Positions 46,737 to 56,036 of a DNA stretch of 64,000 nt are shown in pieces. The stretch spans positions 2,542,001 through 2,606,000 of the forward strand of contig CAWAHD010000001.1 of NCBI GenBank assembly GCA_963781785.1. Direction: 5' to 3'. Source of the DNA: CAWAHD01 sp963781785 (lineage in GTDB: Bacteria; Planctomycetota; Planctomycetia; Isosphaerales; Isosphaeraceae). The notes under the pieces are model-generated. The model was not told the origin of the DNA and made no database searches. It worked only from the letters and a program-made list of their open reading frames with translations. The position numbers and the translations under genes are program-made. The first letter of the stretch is position 1; every line of letters starts with the position of its first letter.

Positions 46737-47397
46737 CAGCACCAAGAAACGAGCGAAAGTCCTGATCGTCGATGACCACCCGGCCGTGCGCGAGGCGCTG
46801 GCCTTGCGGATTGGTCGCCAATCCGACCTGGAAGTTTGTGGCGAGGCCGGCGACCTGAGCGAGGCCCTGCGCCTCGTCGCCGACACCAAGCCTGACGTGG
46901 CCGTTGTCGACATCTCCCTCAAGACAAGTTGCGGGATCGACCTGATCAAGCGAATCAAGGACCGCAACGACACGGTGCGCATGTTGGTTTGGTCAACGCA
47001 CAGTGAATCTCTTTACGCCGAGCGCGCGCTCCGCGCCGGTGCCTTGGGCTACATCAACAAGGATCAGGCCACCGACAAGATCGTCGAGGGCATCCGGCGG
47101 GTGCTGGAAGGCAAAGTCTACATGAGCGACGTGATGATCCAGGCGATGTTGCGGCGCAACGTCGGGCACGGGCGAAAGCAAGCCTCCGGTTCGCCGCTTG
47201 ATGCGCTCGCCAATCGCGAGCTGGAAGTCCTTCGTTTGATCGGCCAGGGCGTCAAGACCGCCGATATTGCTACGCGTTTGCACCTGAGTGTCAAGACCAT
47301 CGAGACCTACCGCGACCGCATCCGGGTCAAACTGAATTTGAGCGATGGCGCAGCGCTTGCTCACTACGCCACGAAATGGATGCTCGAGAACGACTGA
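46726..47397 (+). CDS. NarL/LuxR-family response regulator
   Basis: 223 residues: a receiver (VLIVDDHPAVREAL, VAVVDISLK, YINKDQ) followed by a LuxR-type HTH (LANRELEVLRLIGQGVKTADIATRLHLSVKTIETYRDRIRVKL). Its start lies inside the end of the CheB/CheR-kinase gene, and the kinase's HisKA_3 type is the usual partner of NarL-type regulators. One coupled signalling unit. Confidence 0.95.
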   Translation: MSRNSTKKRAKVLIVDDHPAVREALALRIGRQSDLEVCGEAGDLSEALRLVADTKPDVAVVDISLKTSCGIDLIKRIKDRNDTVRMLVWSTHSESLYAERALRAGALGYINKDQATDKIVEGIRRVLEGKVYMSDVMIQAMLRRNVGHGRKQASGSPLDALANRELEVLRLIGQGVKTADIATRLHLSVKTIETYRDRIRVKLNLSDGAALAHYATKWMLEND

Positions 47398-48022
47398 GTC
47401 CGTGTTGGGATCTGAGTATCGCAATGCCAATGGCTGCGGACCAGTCCGACGACGGAGCGAGAGCGCACGACGTAGCACAAAGCCCCGACGACGGGCCCGT
47501 CCGCCGGCTCATGAAAGTCGTCCGGGCTGACCAACTCGGTATCGAATGCCTGCCGCCATTCCCCGGGCCGGCCCTCCTGGATCTGAAAGGTTGCATCCCC
47601 GTCGGACGCGTTGATCATCACGCACGTCGCCGGCCCCGGCGAGCAGGCCCAGCGGTGCCTTGCCAGCGTTTGTTCCCGAGTGCGACGCCGCTGCCCGATC
47701 GAAGGCTGGGGGAAGAAAACCGACTTCGCGTAGGGATCGAGCAGGATTTTCTCCGGGTCGAAGCAGTGCCAGTCGTAACGGCCCTGAGGGGCGGGACCGG
47801 CGAGCGAGTAGGCGTAGAAGCGAGCGCCGCGCACGTCGGCCTGAGCGAGCCGGCAGTGCCAGATTCTGCCTGACTTGTTCCGGAGGTAGTCGAGCGGATT
47901 AGCCAACGACGCATCAACGCGGGTTCCGTATACGCCTGCCACACCAGATTGACCGGCGCATCAAAGCTCCGTTGCACCAGCACTTCGCGATCTGACGGCG
48001 TGCTCACGTCAGCAGGTTTCAT
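47364..48022 (-). pseudogene. Chimeric relic: SRPBCC start joined to GlgX (glycogen debranching) fragments
   Basis: The 5' part (MKPADVSTPSDREVLVQRSF, then DAPVNLVWQAYTEPALMRRWL) is the beginning of an AHSA1/SRPBCC protein. It then changes to a frame encoding RIWHCRL, FYAYSLAGPAPQGRYDWHCF, DPEKILLDPYAKSVFF and, in a further frame, PAFDRAAASHSGTNAGKAPL, which are glycogen-debranching-enzyme (GlgX) N-terminal motifs. The next segment (VMINASDGDATFQIQEGRP, FDTELVSPDDFHEPADG) is the GlgX C-terminus. Some 500 residues including the catalytic barrel are missing. The relic therefore combines two genes with an internal deletion. Its 3' end overlaps the LuxR-type gene's tail. Confidence 0.7.
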
Positions 48023-48035
48023 TTCTTTCGCTCCT

Positions 48036-48350
48036 CTATCGTGCTTGCTTCAACTCCGCGAGTAACGCGTCGAGTCGCTTGTAGTTGCCTTCCCAAATCT
48101 CTTGCACGTTCTCCAGCCAATCCGTGACCGCTTTCAATTGCTCCGTCTCCAGCTTGCAGGGCCGCAACTGGGCCACTCGACTACGCGAAATCAGCCCCGC
48201 CGATTCCAACACCTTCAGGTGCGACGAGATCGTAGGTTGCGTCAACGAGAAGAGGCCGACCAAGTCGGATACGGATGCCTCGCCGCGAGCCAGATGCACC
48301 ACGATTCCACGTCGAGTGGGGTCGGCAAGAGCGGCAAATGCTTGGTCCAG
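48036..48350 (-). CDS. ArsR-family transcriptional repressor, start codon unclear
   Basis: Winged-helix repressor: LDQAFAALADPTRRGIVVHL, then ARGEASVSDLVGLFSLTQPTISSHLKVLESAGLIS, and a C-terminal WLENVQEIWEGNYKRLDALL helix. ArsR genes of this type normally precede an SRPBCC gene, and one (broken) follows 13 bases later. Homology begins near 48350, but no ATG lies in frame before the TAG at 48363-48365; the first standard start is the GTG at 48302, which would cut off helix 1. The start may have been lost. Confidence 0.75.
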   Translation of the reverse strand: MDQAFAALADPTRRGIVVHLARGEASVSDLVGLFSLTQPTISSHLKVLESAGLISRSRVAQLRPCKLETEQLKAVTDWLENVQEIWEGNYKRLDALLAELKQAR

Positions 48351-48425
48351 TCGGTTTATCTTCTATAGAATATCGTCTAGATAGATAGCCATCAATATAT
48401 GAATTTCGAATTCGCTGGAAATAAG

Positions 48426-49142
48426 TCAACTTTCGATCGTCAGGTCCGGCAAAGCTCGCTCTAGGTCTGTCATTCCAGCGTCGGTGACCTGAGTGCCGGC
48501 GAGGCCGATGAATCGAAGCTTGGTCAGCCCCTTCAGATGCGCCAGCCCGGCGTCGGTGATTTGAGTGCCGTGGATGTTGAGGTATGCGAGATCGGAGAGC
48601 CCCTTCAGATGGACTAATCCGCGATCGGTGATCGGAGTGGAGTTGAGGCCGAGGTAGTTGAGCGCTGTCAGCCCGTTCAGATGCTTCAATCCAACATCAG
48701 TGACTTTCGTACCGCGGAGTTCAAGAGTGCGCAGTTTGGTCAGCCCCTGGAAATGCGCAGCCCCAATGTCGCCGACGGGCGACCCGACGAGCGAGAGTCC
48801 TTCAAGTTCGGCGAGACTCCCGACATGCACGATCGAGGTGTCGGTTGCGATGAGACGTGAGACGTTGGTTACATGACCGAAGAAGTCGACGCCGAGAAGT
48901 TTCACGAGCCATCGTGGCGCCCGAGGTTTCCCTGCTGTTATCGACGTCGCGTACTCCCAGTCCCAGTCATATGTGACATCACCTCCGGCTCCCTGAATCG
49001 CCAACACCGCATCGCGTTGGATTCGGGCACTACGGACGATCCAACCCAGCGCCGCGCCGATCACGAGCACAAGGACGATCAGCCCGCGCAAGCGGAACCG
49101 CAGGTATTTCCGCCAGGGACGCGAGACGGGGCCGGACGGCAT
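48426..49142 (-). CDS. Membrane-anchored leucine-rich-repeat protein
   Basis: 238 residues from the ATG at 49142. A basic N-terminus and one membrane helix (LIVLVLVIGAALGWIV) are followed, from about residue 105, by five ribonuclease-inhibitor-type repeats of 24 residues (LKHLNGLTALNYLGLNSTPI, TDAGLAHLKGLTKLRFIGLA). Such proteins are abundant in planctomycetes. The repeats form a curved binding surface; the ligand is unknown. The frame is intact. Confidence 0.88.
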   Translation of the reverse strand: MPSGPVSRPWRKYLRFRLRGLIVLVLVIGAALGWIVRSARIQRDAVLAIQGAGGDVTYDWDWEYATSITAGKPRAPRWLVKLLGVDFFGHVTNVSRLIATDTSIVHVGSLAELEGLSLVGSPVGDIGAAHFQGLTKLRTLELRGTKVTDVGLKHLNGLTALNYLGLNSTPITDRGLVHLKGLSDLAYLNIHGTQITDAGLAHLKGLTKLRFIGLAGTQVTDAGMTDLERALPDLTIES

Positions 49143-49333
49143 GGAGGCCACTCGCTGGGATTGGGGATCGCGTGGAGGTGATTCAATCCGCCGACTTGGA
49201 TCATACCAAGAACCCACTCGGTGCCACGAATCAACCGCCGAGAGATTCGATGAACCGCTTGTCCTCCAACGCGGCCTGCGTCTCGCTCCGACTTGTAAAA
49301 ATAGCGTCGGCCGTTGATGGTTTTCCATCCCAT
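49143..49333 (-). pseudogene. Remnant of a small planctomycete protein gene
   Basis: MGWKTINGRRYFYKSERDAG at the start resembles the beginning of short proteins seen in many planctomycete genomes next to mobile genes (GWKTIxGRRYYYRS...GGRV). The sequence then loses any pattern and runs into the leucine-rich-repeat gene. It lies at the left edge of the mobile region. Confidence 0.35.
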
Positions 49334-49371
49334 TCCTAACCTACACTCTCTTTACCGCCCCGCTTTGAGGG

Positions 49372-51381
49372 TTGGTCCGACCCGGCCCGGACGTCCGGGA
49401 TTGTAACGACCGGAGACCGACCTGGCATACTGGCGATGGAGACCAGCCCGGCCCGCTCCAACCCGTCCAGGCCGACGCTTGGGCCGCCACCTTCGGCGAA
49501 GTCATCGACGCGATGGAGATCACTCCCGACGGTGCGGGCCTGCGTCCACGTAGCCGGTTCGCCCGATTCACCAATCTGCCTGAACTCCAGCAGATGTTCC
49601 GGGCTTTCTCCGACGTGCAGACGGCTGAGATGCTGAACCTGCCACGTCCACGCCTGGAAACTGGCAAGCCGATCGTCGTTGCCTGCCCGATGTCCGAGGA
49701 GCAGCACGACCTTCAGCAGGCGTTGGTTAAACGCTACGAGCGGCTACGGTCCGAGAAAGTGGACCCGAGGGAAGACAACGCCCTTGCCATCACCACCGAC
49801 GGACGCAAGCTCGCCACCGACGCACGGATGCTTTCAGCAACCGCCCCAGACTTCCCGGAATCGAAAATCAACCGCCTGGTCGAAAACGTCGCGTCCATCT
49901 GGCAACGCACGACTCCGACGCGCGGTACACAAATGATCTTCGCTGACATGGGCGTCAATCCTAACCCATGGGGGTATTTGCCCTACGACGAGATTATCGA
50001 AAAGCTGGTCGCCAAGGGCATTCCACGAGACCAGATCGCCGCCATCGGCGACGCGGAATCCGACGCCAAGAAGCAGGCGCTCTTCGAGAAAGTAAGGCAA
50101 GGTTCCGTCCGCGTGCTGATCGGCAGCACCCAGAAAATGGGAACCGGCACCAACGTCCAGAAACGCCTGGTCGCGCTGCATCACCTCGACGCCCCATGGA
50201 AGCCAGCGGAAGTCGAGCAACGCGACGGCCGCATCCTCCGTCAGGGGAACGAGAACAAGGAGGTGGCGATCTATCGCTACGTCACCGAAGGATCATTTGA
50301 TGCGTATATGTGGCAAGCGTTGGAGACCAAGGCCCGGTTCATCTCGCAGGTCATGACCGGCGACAACGCCGCGCGTCGTGCCGAGGATATCGGCAGCCAC
50401 GAACTCTCCTACGCCGAGGTCAAGGCGATCGCGTCGGGAAACCCGGCCGTGCTGACACTCGCCGAGGCCGACGCCGAACTGCAACGGCTCGCCTTGCTCA
50501 AGAAGAACCACCTCGATGAGCAGTACGTCGCCCGGCGTAGCGTCCGCGACTTGCCGGCTACCATCGCCGGCCTGTCCGAGCGTCTCTCCAAGCTCACCGC
50601 AGACCAAGCCACCGCGAACAGTCACGCCACCGCCCCCATCGCCATTGGTGGCCGGACTTACCCACGTGAAGACATACCCGACATTCTCGGCGGCAAGCTG
50701 GACGCTTTGCCGAAGAACGTCCGTGAAACGACCCGCATCCCGCTCGGCAACTACCGGGGGCTGGGTTTTGGCATCGTTCTCCACTCGCAATTCGCACCCG
50801 AAATCTACCTCGAAGGCTCCACCGCACGTATGGCGACGCTATCACGCGACCACCATGGACCTCGGGCCGTCCTTAACGCCCTGGAACGGCTAGCCGACGG
50901 CTACGGTTCCGAACGCAATCGCGTTCAGCGAGACCTCAGAATCGCGCAATCGCAACTTCGCGACTACCAGGCCCGACTGGGCAAGCCGTTTCCGCACGAT
51001 GCTTACCTGGCCGAACTGACCATGTTGCGCGACCAGCTCAAAGCCGGCCTCTCCGGCGCGGCCCACGAGCCAGGCAAAGAGGATGGGCCGAGCGTTTCGG
51101 AAATCGCCGAGCGGATCAAGGCTCTTAAGGCCGTGCACAGCATCGAGGCGACGCCGCAGCGGGACCGACAGAAACATTCCACCGCCGAAGAACCGATCAC
51201 CGCCCGCATTCGTAGGCGGACCGAGGCAGGTTCCGCATCCGATCTCCTGACAGAGTCAGATGTTGCACCCGAGGTTGAGGACGTTCATACACAGAATTCG
51301 TCCCTCGATCCGCCGAGAACTTTCCAGGAACGCATCATTCTTGAGCGGCAACGCAAGGACGACGGACCGAGCCCGCCTTGA
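49372..51381 (+). pseudogene. 5'-truncated large helicase of mobile elements (N12-class methylase/SNF2 type)
   Basis: From about 49470 the protein matches the C-terminal third of the very large helicase-methylase proteins carried by plasmids and integrative elements: AWAATFGEVIDAMEITPDG, RFARFTNLPELQQMFRAF, then the SF2 C-terminal motifs (VRVLIGSTQKMGTGTNVQKRL, LDAPWKPAEVEQRDGRILRQGN) and a helical tail. The N-terminal ATPase motifs are absent; the 30 residues before 49470 are unrelated. The remaining frame is unbroken for 630 codons, so the truncation looks recent. It marks the left border of the island. Confidence 0.8.
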
Positions 51382-51746
51382 GTCCGACAGGCCGATTTCG
51401 GGATGAACCTTACAGATTCTCGGAAATCCCCCTGGTACTACCTTGTCAAAACGATATTCTACCGCCTTGTAAGGCTCGATGGCGTGCCCTGTTTGCTCGT
51501 ATCGGGTCAGATGTCTTTCTGATTAAGCTCGAATCACGGTGTTTTCCGTAATGTGACAAACCCGTACAAAAGTAGTGCCAGCGCCTCTGGTCCTGCGCAC
51601 CGGGGCCCCCCACTTCATTCCCTCTTCTTTTAGTGTACTTACGAGCACATATGGAAGCCGATGATTCGTAAGGTCTTACGGCACAAGTATATCGGGCATT
51701 GACAAGTCTCTCACTGCGCGTTAGACATAGATTTGGAGACGAACCC
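51382..51746. other. Promoter region of the restriction operon
   Basis: A 365-base gap of lower GC than its surroundings. It contains inverted repeats of CTTACG (51639-51643, 51667-51680) and a TTGACA -35 at 51699. No gene is seen. Confidence 0.5.
51667..51727 (+). promoter_or_regulatory. Palindromic operator and sigma70-type promoter of the restriction operon
   Basis: CGTAAGGTCTTACG (51667-51680) is a perfect inverted repeat with a 2-base centre; a further CTTACGA half site lies at 51638-51644. Nineteen bases downstream are TTGACA (51699-51704), a 17-base spacer and TAGACA (51722-51727). The HTH gene starts at 51747 behind GGAG. This looks like an autoregulated promoter; the -10 is weak. 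Confidence 0.5.
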
Positions 51747-52001
51747 ATGCGCTACCAGCGGTCCCTGACAATCGCGAACCGCCATGACCGGCTGATCGAG
51801 CTGATCCGCTCTGGCGAATTCTCGTCGCCTGACATAGCCCACAAACTGAAAGTCTCGGAGCAGACGATCTACCGGGACATCGAGTTCCTCAAGCAACGCG
51901 GCTACTCCATCCGATCCGAAAAGCACGCCGATGGTTGGGCGTACCACCTTCTCGCCGAACCCGCAACGGTTTCGAACGGGAAAGGGTCATCACGCAAATG
52001 A
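51747..52001 (+). CDS. Small HTH regulator of the restriction operon
   Basis: An 84-residue winged-helix protein (DRLIELIRSGEFSSPDIAHKLKVSEQTIYRDIEFLKQRGYSI), DeoR/HTH_11-like, with no effector domain. Preceded by GGAG. Its stop overlaps the methylase start (ATGA). It probably binds the CGTAAGGTCTTACG palindrome and sets expression of the methylase and nuclease, like a controller protein. Confidence 0.85.
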   Translation: MRYQRSLTIANRHDRLIELIRSGEFSSPDIAHKLKVSEQTIYRDIEFLKQRGYSIRSEKHADGWAYHLLAEPATVSNGKGSSRK

Positions 52002-55000
52002 CGACCGCAACCCCAAAAGACTGGCGGAAGGAATTCGGACTCGATGGACGAAAGCCGCCCACTTTTTTCACCGGCCTATCGGACATCGACCTTGCAGACG
52101 ACACGACCGGCGGCCAGGCGCACGTCCTGCGCCGGGCGTTCGAAGACTTACACCTCGATGGCGTACTGTGTCAGGATCGCGTTCCGGTCATATACTTCCG
52201 GCTGATCGACCGGATTACGTCGGACCTGGTTTCGTCTATTCACCGCACCTTCTGGAACCAGGGCGTGGCCCCGATACTGGTACTGATCGCCCCTGACGAG
52301 GTTCACGTCTACTCCAGCCTTTCCGAGCCGGCCGTGAAAACGGCGATGGGCAGCCAACCAGCCGGGTTCGTGCAGAAGCTGGGTAGAGTTGCCGATCAGC
52401 TTCAAGCGTTCATTATCGCAGTGGAATCGCGAGAGTATTTCCGAGAACATCGCCGGGCATTTGACCCCGAAAGGCGAGTGGACCGCGACCTGCTTCGCAA
52501 CCTTCAATCCGCTCGTTCTCTGTTGGGAGAAGTGCCGGCGGCGAAACTTGCGCTGGATACTCTCGACGCCCTACTGTGTCGGCTCGTGTTCACCTGCTAC
52601 CTCTTCGACCGCGAGGTGATCGACCGGAAGTATTTGGAACAGGCTGGCATCCACGACGCCGATCACCTGCGAGACATTCTAGGGAGAACCAAACGCTCCG
52701 AAGCGAAGTCGGACCTCTACGCGCTTTTTCAGCGGCTAGGGCAGGACTTCAACGGGGACTTGTTTAGCGACGACCTCGACGCCGAAGCACGTCATGTCCG
52801 AGTTCAACATCTGGACATCCTCAACCATTTCTTTCGTGGTACCGACCCGCACACCGGCCAACAGACGTTCTGGCCCTACGAGTTTGGCATCATCCCAATC
52901 GAAACGATCAGCGCGATCTATGAACACTTTTTAAAGGCTGCCGGCGAACAGGAGAAAAAGGATGCCGGAGCGTTCTACACGCCCCGTTTCTTGGCGGAAC
53001 TCGTCTTGGATCAGGCACTGGCGGGGGTAAACGATTTGCTCGGCAAGCGTTTCCTAGACCCGGCATGCGGCTCTGGAATCTTCCTTGTAGGATTGTTCAA
53101 TCGGCTGGCCGAGGAGTGGATGCGAGCGAATCCGGGTGCGGGTTACGACGACAAACTCAAGGGCCTGACCGGGATATTGGAAACGAACCTCTACGGGAAC
53201 GACAAGAACCGTACTGCCTGCCGGATCGCCGCATTCAGCCTGTACCTCGCCCTGCTCGACCAGCTCGCGCCGCCTGACATTCGGCGGGTACTCAAAAAGG
53301 TCAAGGTGCTGCCGCGTCTCGTCGCGGACAAGCCTGGGATGTCTGGACGAATTCGTTGCGCGGACTTTTTCGACGCTGAGGCCGACCTGTCGGAGATGGT
53401 CGATCTCGTCGTCGGTAATCCGCCGTGGGCGAAAGCCCATCCGAAGTCGATCGACTGGTGTATCGCGCGTTGTCTTCCTGTTCCGGAGAAGCAACTTGCG
53501 GCGTGTTTTGTCTGGAAGGCGTCAACCTGCCTTACCGAGAAGGGCAAGGTTTATTTCGTTTTGCCGCACGGACTCTTGTTCAATCACCGGCATCCAACAA
53601 TCGATTTTCAGGAGAAATGGTTTCAAAGAAACGCCGTCGAACTGATCCTAAACCTGTCCGATTTCCAACGCTTCCTGTTCGAGGATGCGGAAGCACCAGC
53701 TTTGGTAGTCGGCTACGCCAAAGCAAAGCCAGCCGACAATGCTCAGCAGATTCAGTATTGGTCACCAAAAACTGATTGGGCTGTCACCCAGGCAGAGGTC
53801 ATTTCAATCCTTCCGCAAGATCGTGCTTGTTTATCTGTTCGCGAAGTGCTGGACGACCTTCGCGGTGACGACGCACCACTCATCTGGAAGGAGCGTTATT
53901 GGGCGACGTGTCGGGATCGTCGACTACTGGACCGTCTCAGAATTTACCCGCGATTGAGGGATGTGTTGGGTCAACGAGGAAAAGGGGAAGCGAAACGATG
54001 GGTGGTAGCTGAGGGGTTCGAGCCATTCGGCGGACAAGACCAGCCCCGCTCTCGCCGACACTTGACGCTCAGAAACACGGCAAGAGTTGAGAGCAAGTCT
54101 CAGAAACTTGATCTCATACTCCTGAAGACTGACTGTGATGTCCAAGATTCTCTTGATCTCGTTCTTAGACGAGACATTAGCGATGTAGAAATCTTCACAA
54201 AACCACTTGTGTTGCTGAAGCGCGGAATTTCGACTCATCCAGAGGTTGCCTTTGCGAACTTCAACATCGCGTATCGAAACGGCATTCGAGGTATTCACGG
54301 TCCAACTAGAGATAAAGATCTGCTTGTATTCCTCGCGTTCTTTCTGCGATCACGTCTGGCGAGTTACTTCCTTTTTCACACATCTTCGAGTTGGGGGGTC
54401 GGTAGAGCGAAATCTGATATCGACGATCTGATGCGTCTGCCCTTTCCGTTTCCCGAGGACGCTGACAATCCTCAACGCGCTTCGGAAATCGTTGAGCAGG
54501 TTGGACGGATGATGACTGATACCATGGCTGCGGCTGAAGGTTTGGTGATCGGACGCGACGAGATCGTCAGACAGGCTCAACGGCAAGCCGAGTCGCTTGT
54601 CGAAGAGTATTTCGACATCAACGAAATCGAGCGGATACTTATAGACGAGACGGACAGGATCATCATTCCGAGCGCCCGCCCGGGACGGACCCGAGAGGCC
54701 GTTCCGACGATCACTCCGGCTAAAGACATGGATCGGAGCGCGTACACGACTTTGCTTTGTGACACGCTGAACCAGTGGGCGCACAAAGATTACTGGGTTC
54801 ACGGCAAGGCCGTCGCCGACGGTAACTTAGGCGTCGGCATGATGGTTCTGGAGAAAACCCTTCGCGGGCAACCACCGACTCACCTCGATTCAGCAACTAG
54901 GGATGTTCTGGCCACTCTTCACAGGCTCCAACGCGTCGCAGGGACTAGTCGCGGAACCTTAGAACTGGTCCGCGGCCTAAAAGTCTTCGACCAAACCCTT

Positions 55001-55114
55001 CTTTACGTCACCAAGCCCATCGGCCTTCGATTTTGGACTCGTACGGCTGCGTTGAACGACGCTGATGAGATTGCGGGTACACTTCTCATGCGATCCGGCA
55101 AGGGGGACGCATGA
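51998..55114 (+). CDS. Large N6-adenine DNA methylase of a restriction-modification system
   Basis: 1,038 residues from the ATG at 51998. The methylase core begins near 325 (GAFYTPRFLAELVLDQAL), with motif I DPACGSGIFLVG at about 354 and catalytic NPPW at about 474, followed by LPHGLLFNHR. The first 300 residues include an Asp/Glu-rich region (about 30-110) that could be a degenerate nuclease-like domain. The C-terminal 400 residues are probably for target recognition. Coupled to the HTH gene and the nuclease gene by ATGA overlaps. The frame is intact over 3.1 kb. Confidence 0.92.
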   Translation: MTTATPKDWRKEFGLDGRKPPTFFTGLSDIDLADDTTGGQAHVLRRAFEDLHLDGVLCQDRVPVIYFRLIDRITSDLVSSIHRTFWNQGVAPILVLIAPDEVHVYSSLSEPAVKTAMGSQPAGFVQKLGRVADQLQAFIIAVESREYFREHRRAFDPERRVDRDLLRNLQSARSLLGEVPAAKLALDTLDALLCRLVFTCYLFDREVIDRKYLEQAGIHDADHLRDILGRTKRSEAKSDLYALFQRLGQDFNGDLFSDDLDAEARHVRVQHLDILNHFFRGTDPHTGQQTFWPYEFGIIPIETISAIYEHFLKAAGEQEKKDAGAFYTPRFLAELVLDQALAGVNDLLGKRFLDPACGSGIFLVGLFNRLAEEWMRANPGAGYDDKLKGLTGILETNLYGNDKNRTACRIAAFSLYLALLDQLAPPDIRRVLKKVKVLPRLVADKPGMSGRIRCADFFDAEADLSEMVDLVVGNPPWAKAHPKSIDWCIARCLPVPEKQLAACFVWKASTCLTEKGKVYFVLPHGLLFNHRHPTIDFQEKWFQRNAVELILNLSDFQRFLFEDAEAPALVVGYAKAKPADNAQQIQYWSPKTDWAVTQAEVISILPQDRACLSVREVLDDLRGDDAPLIWKERYWATCRDRRLLDRLRIYPRLRDVLGQRGKGEAKRWVVAEGFEPFGGQDQPRSRRHLTLRNTARVESKSQKLDLILLKTDCDVQDSLDLVLRRDISDVEIFTKPLVLLKRGISTHPEVAFANFNIAYRNGIRGIHGPTRDKDLLVFLAFFLRSRLASYFLFHTSSSWGVGRAKSDIDDLMRLPFPFPEDADNPQRASEIVEQVGRMMTDTMAAAEGLVIGRDEIVRQAQRQAESLVEEYFDINEIERILIDETDRIIIPSARPGRTREAVPTITPAKDMDRSAYTTLLCDTLNQWAHKDYWVHGKAVADGNLGVGMMVLEKTLRGQPPTHLDSATRDVLATLHRLQRVAGTSRGTLELVRGLKVFDQTLLYVTKPIGLRFWTRTAALNDADEIAGTLLMRSGKGDA

Positions 55115-55842
55115 TAGCAGGAGACAGCAATATGTGGGACGGATTCATCGCCAGCGGTGGCGTCGAATCCGTCCTTGCTCTTGTCTTAGATGCTTGGGGG
55201 AGAATCGTTCCACCCGCAGAAGACGAACTGGAGGAACGCACGTCGATCCGGCTCTATGCCGCAATGGTCAAGGCTCAGGATCGCCAAGTCCATCGATTCT
55301 TGATTCGGTATGAAGATGTGGAGGTCGATACCGACCTGGCCAAGGCAACGGGCCGAAAAGACATCGTCTTCTTTCCTGGCCATGACGGGAACTCATATTA
55401 CTGCCTGGAGGCTAAGCGATTGAACGCCCGCATCGATGGCATCATGAAGTCCCTGGCCGACGAGTACGTGAAGGAAGGGATGCAGCGCTTCGTTCAAGGA
55501 AAATACAGCCGGCATGTCTTCCACGGTGGGATGATTGGATACGTCCTCGATGGTGACGTGTCACGAGCCATGAAGAACGTTCTGCACAATATACAGAAAC
55601 ATCACGTGGCTCTTGCAATGGATGCCCCTGGGAACTGGGCGGACTGCCCACACCGGCCTGACGATAAGCAAGCCAAAGAAACCGAACATCAGCGGCAGGG
55701 GGCAACGACGCGATTGCATTTACAACACTTGTTCGTTAGTGCTGTTTCGGATGGCGAATTTGCTGGCCAACCAAGAAAAGGCGCAGCCCGAAGGACCACG
55801 CCGCGAAAAAACAATACGGAACCGAACGAGAGTCAGCGATGA
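55111..55842 (+). CDS. PD-(D/E)XK-type restriction nuclease
   Basis: A 243-residue protein. The catalytic pattern is visible as GRKDIVFFPG (Asp near residue 82) followed by YYCLEAKRL (Glu-x-Lys near 98-100). The C-terminal KETEHQRQGATTRLHLQHLF is typical of short nucleases placed next to such methylases. It starts within the methylase stop and probably cleaves unmodified DNA. The last 30 residues are basic and low in complexity. Confidence 0.82.
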   Translation: MIAGDSNMWDGFIASGGVESVLALVLDAWGRIVPPAEDELEERTSIRLYAAMVKAQDRQVHRFLIRYEDVEVDTDLAKATGRKDIVFFPGHDGNSYYCLEAKRLNARIDGIMKSLADEYVKEGMQRFVQGKYSRHVFHGGMIGYVLDGDVSRAMKNVLHNIQKHHVALAMDAPGNWADCPHRPDDKQAKETEHQRQGATTRLHLQHLFVSAVSDGEFAGQPRKGAARRTTPRKNNTEPNESQR

Positions 55843-56036
55843 CCCAAGCGAAAGTCAAACGCCAGAAGGTCGCCGACACGTCCGCTGACGTATTAGCCAC
55901 CAAGTTTGTGAAGCTACGCAACCTTTGTTCCGGGTGCGTTGTCAAAGGCGGAAAGACCGACTCCATCGTTAATTCGAAGGGATCACGAGCCTTACATCGA
56001 CCGGATCTGGGAGCAGCCCGTGCAGCACACCACTGA
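55839..56036 (+). CDS. Short overlapping frame, possibly the true N-terminus of the second methylase
   Basis: The ATG overlaps the nuclease stop (ATGA) as in the two preceding junctions. The frame encodes a basic stretch (MTQAKVKRQKVADTSADVLA) and becomes nonsense after about codon 45. If one base is extra near 55975 it would join the second methylase. It may instead be a separate small protein. Confidence 0.3.
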   Translation: MTQAKVKRQKVADTSADVLATKFVKLRNLCSGCVVKGGKTDSIVNSKGSRALHRPDLGAARAAHH

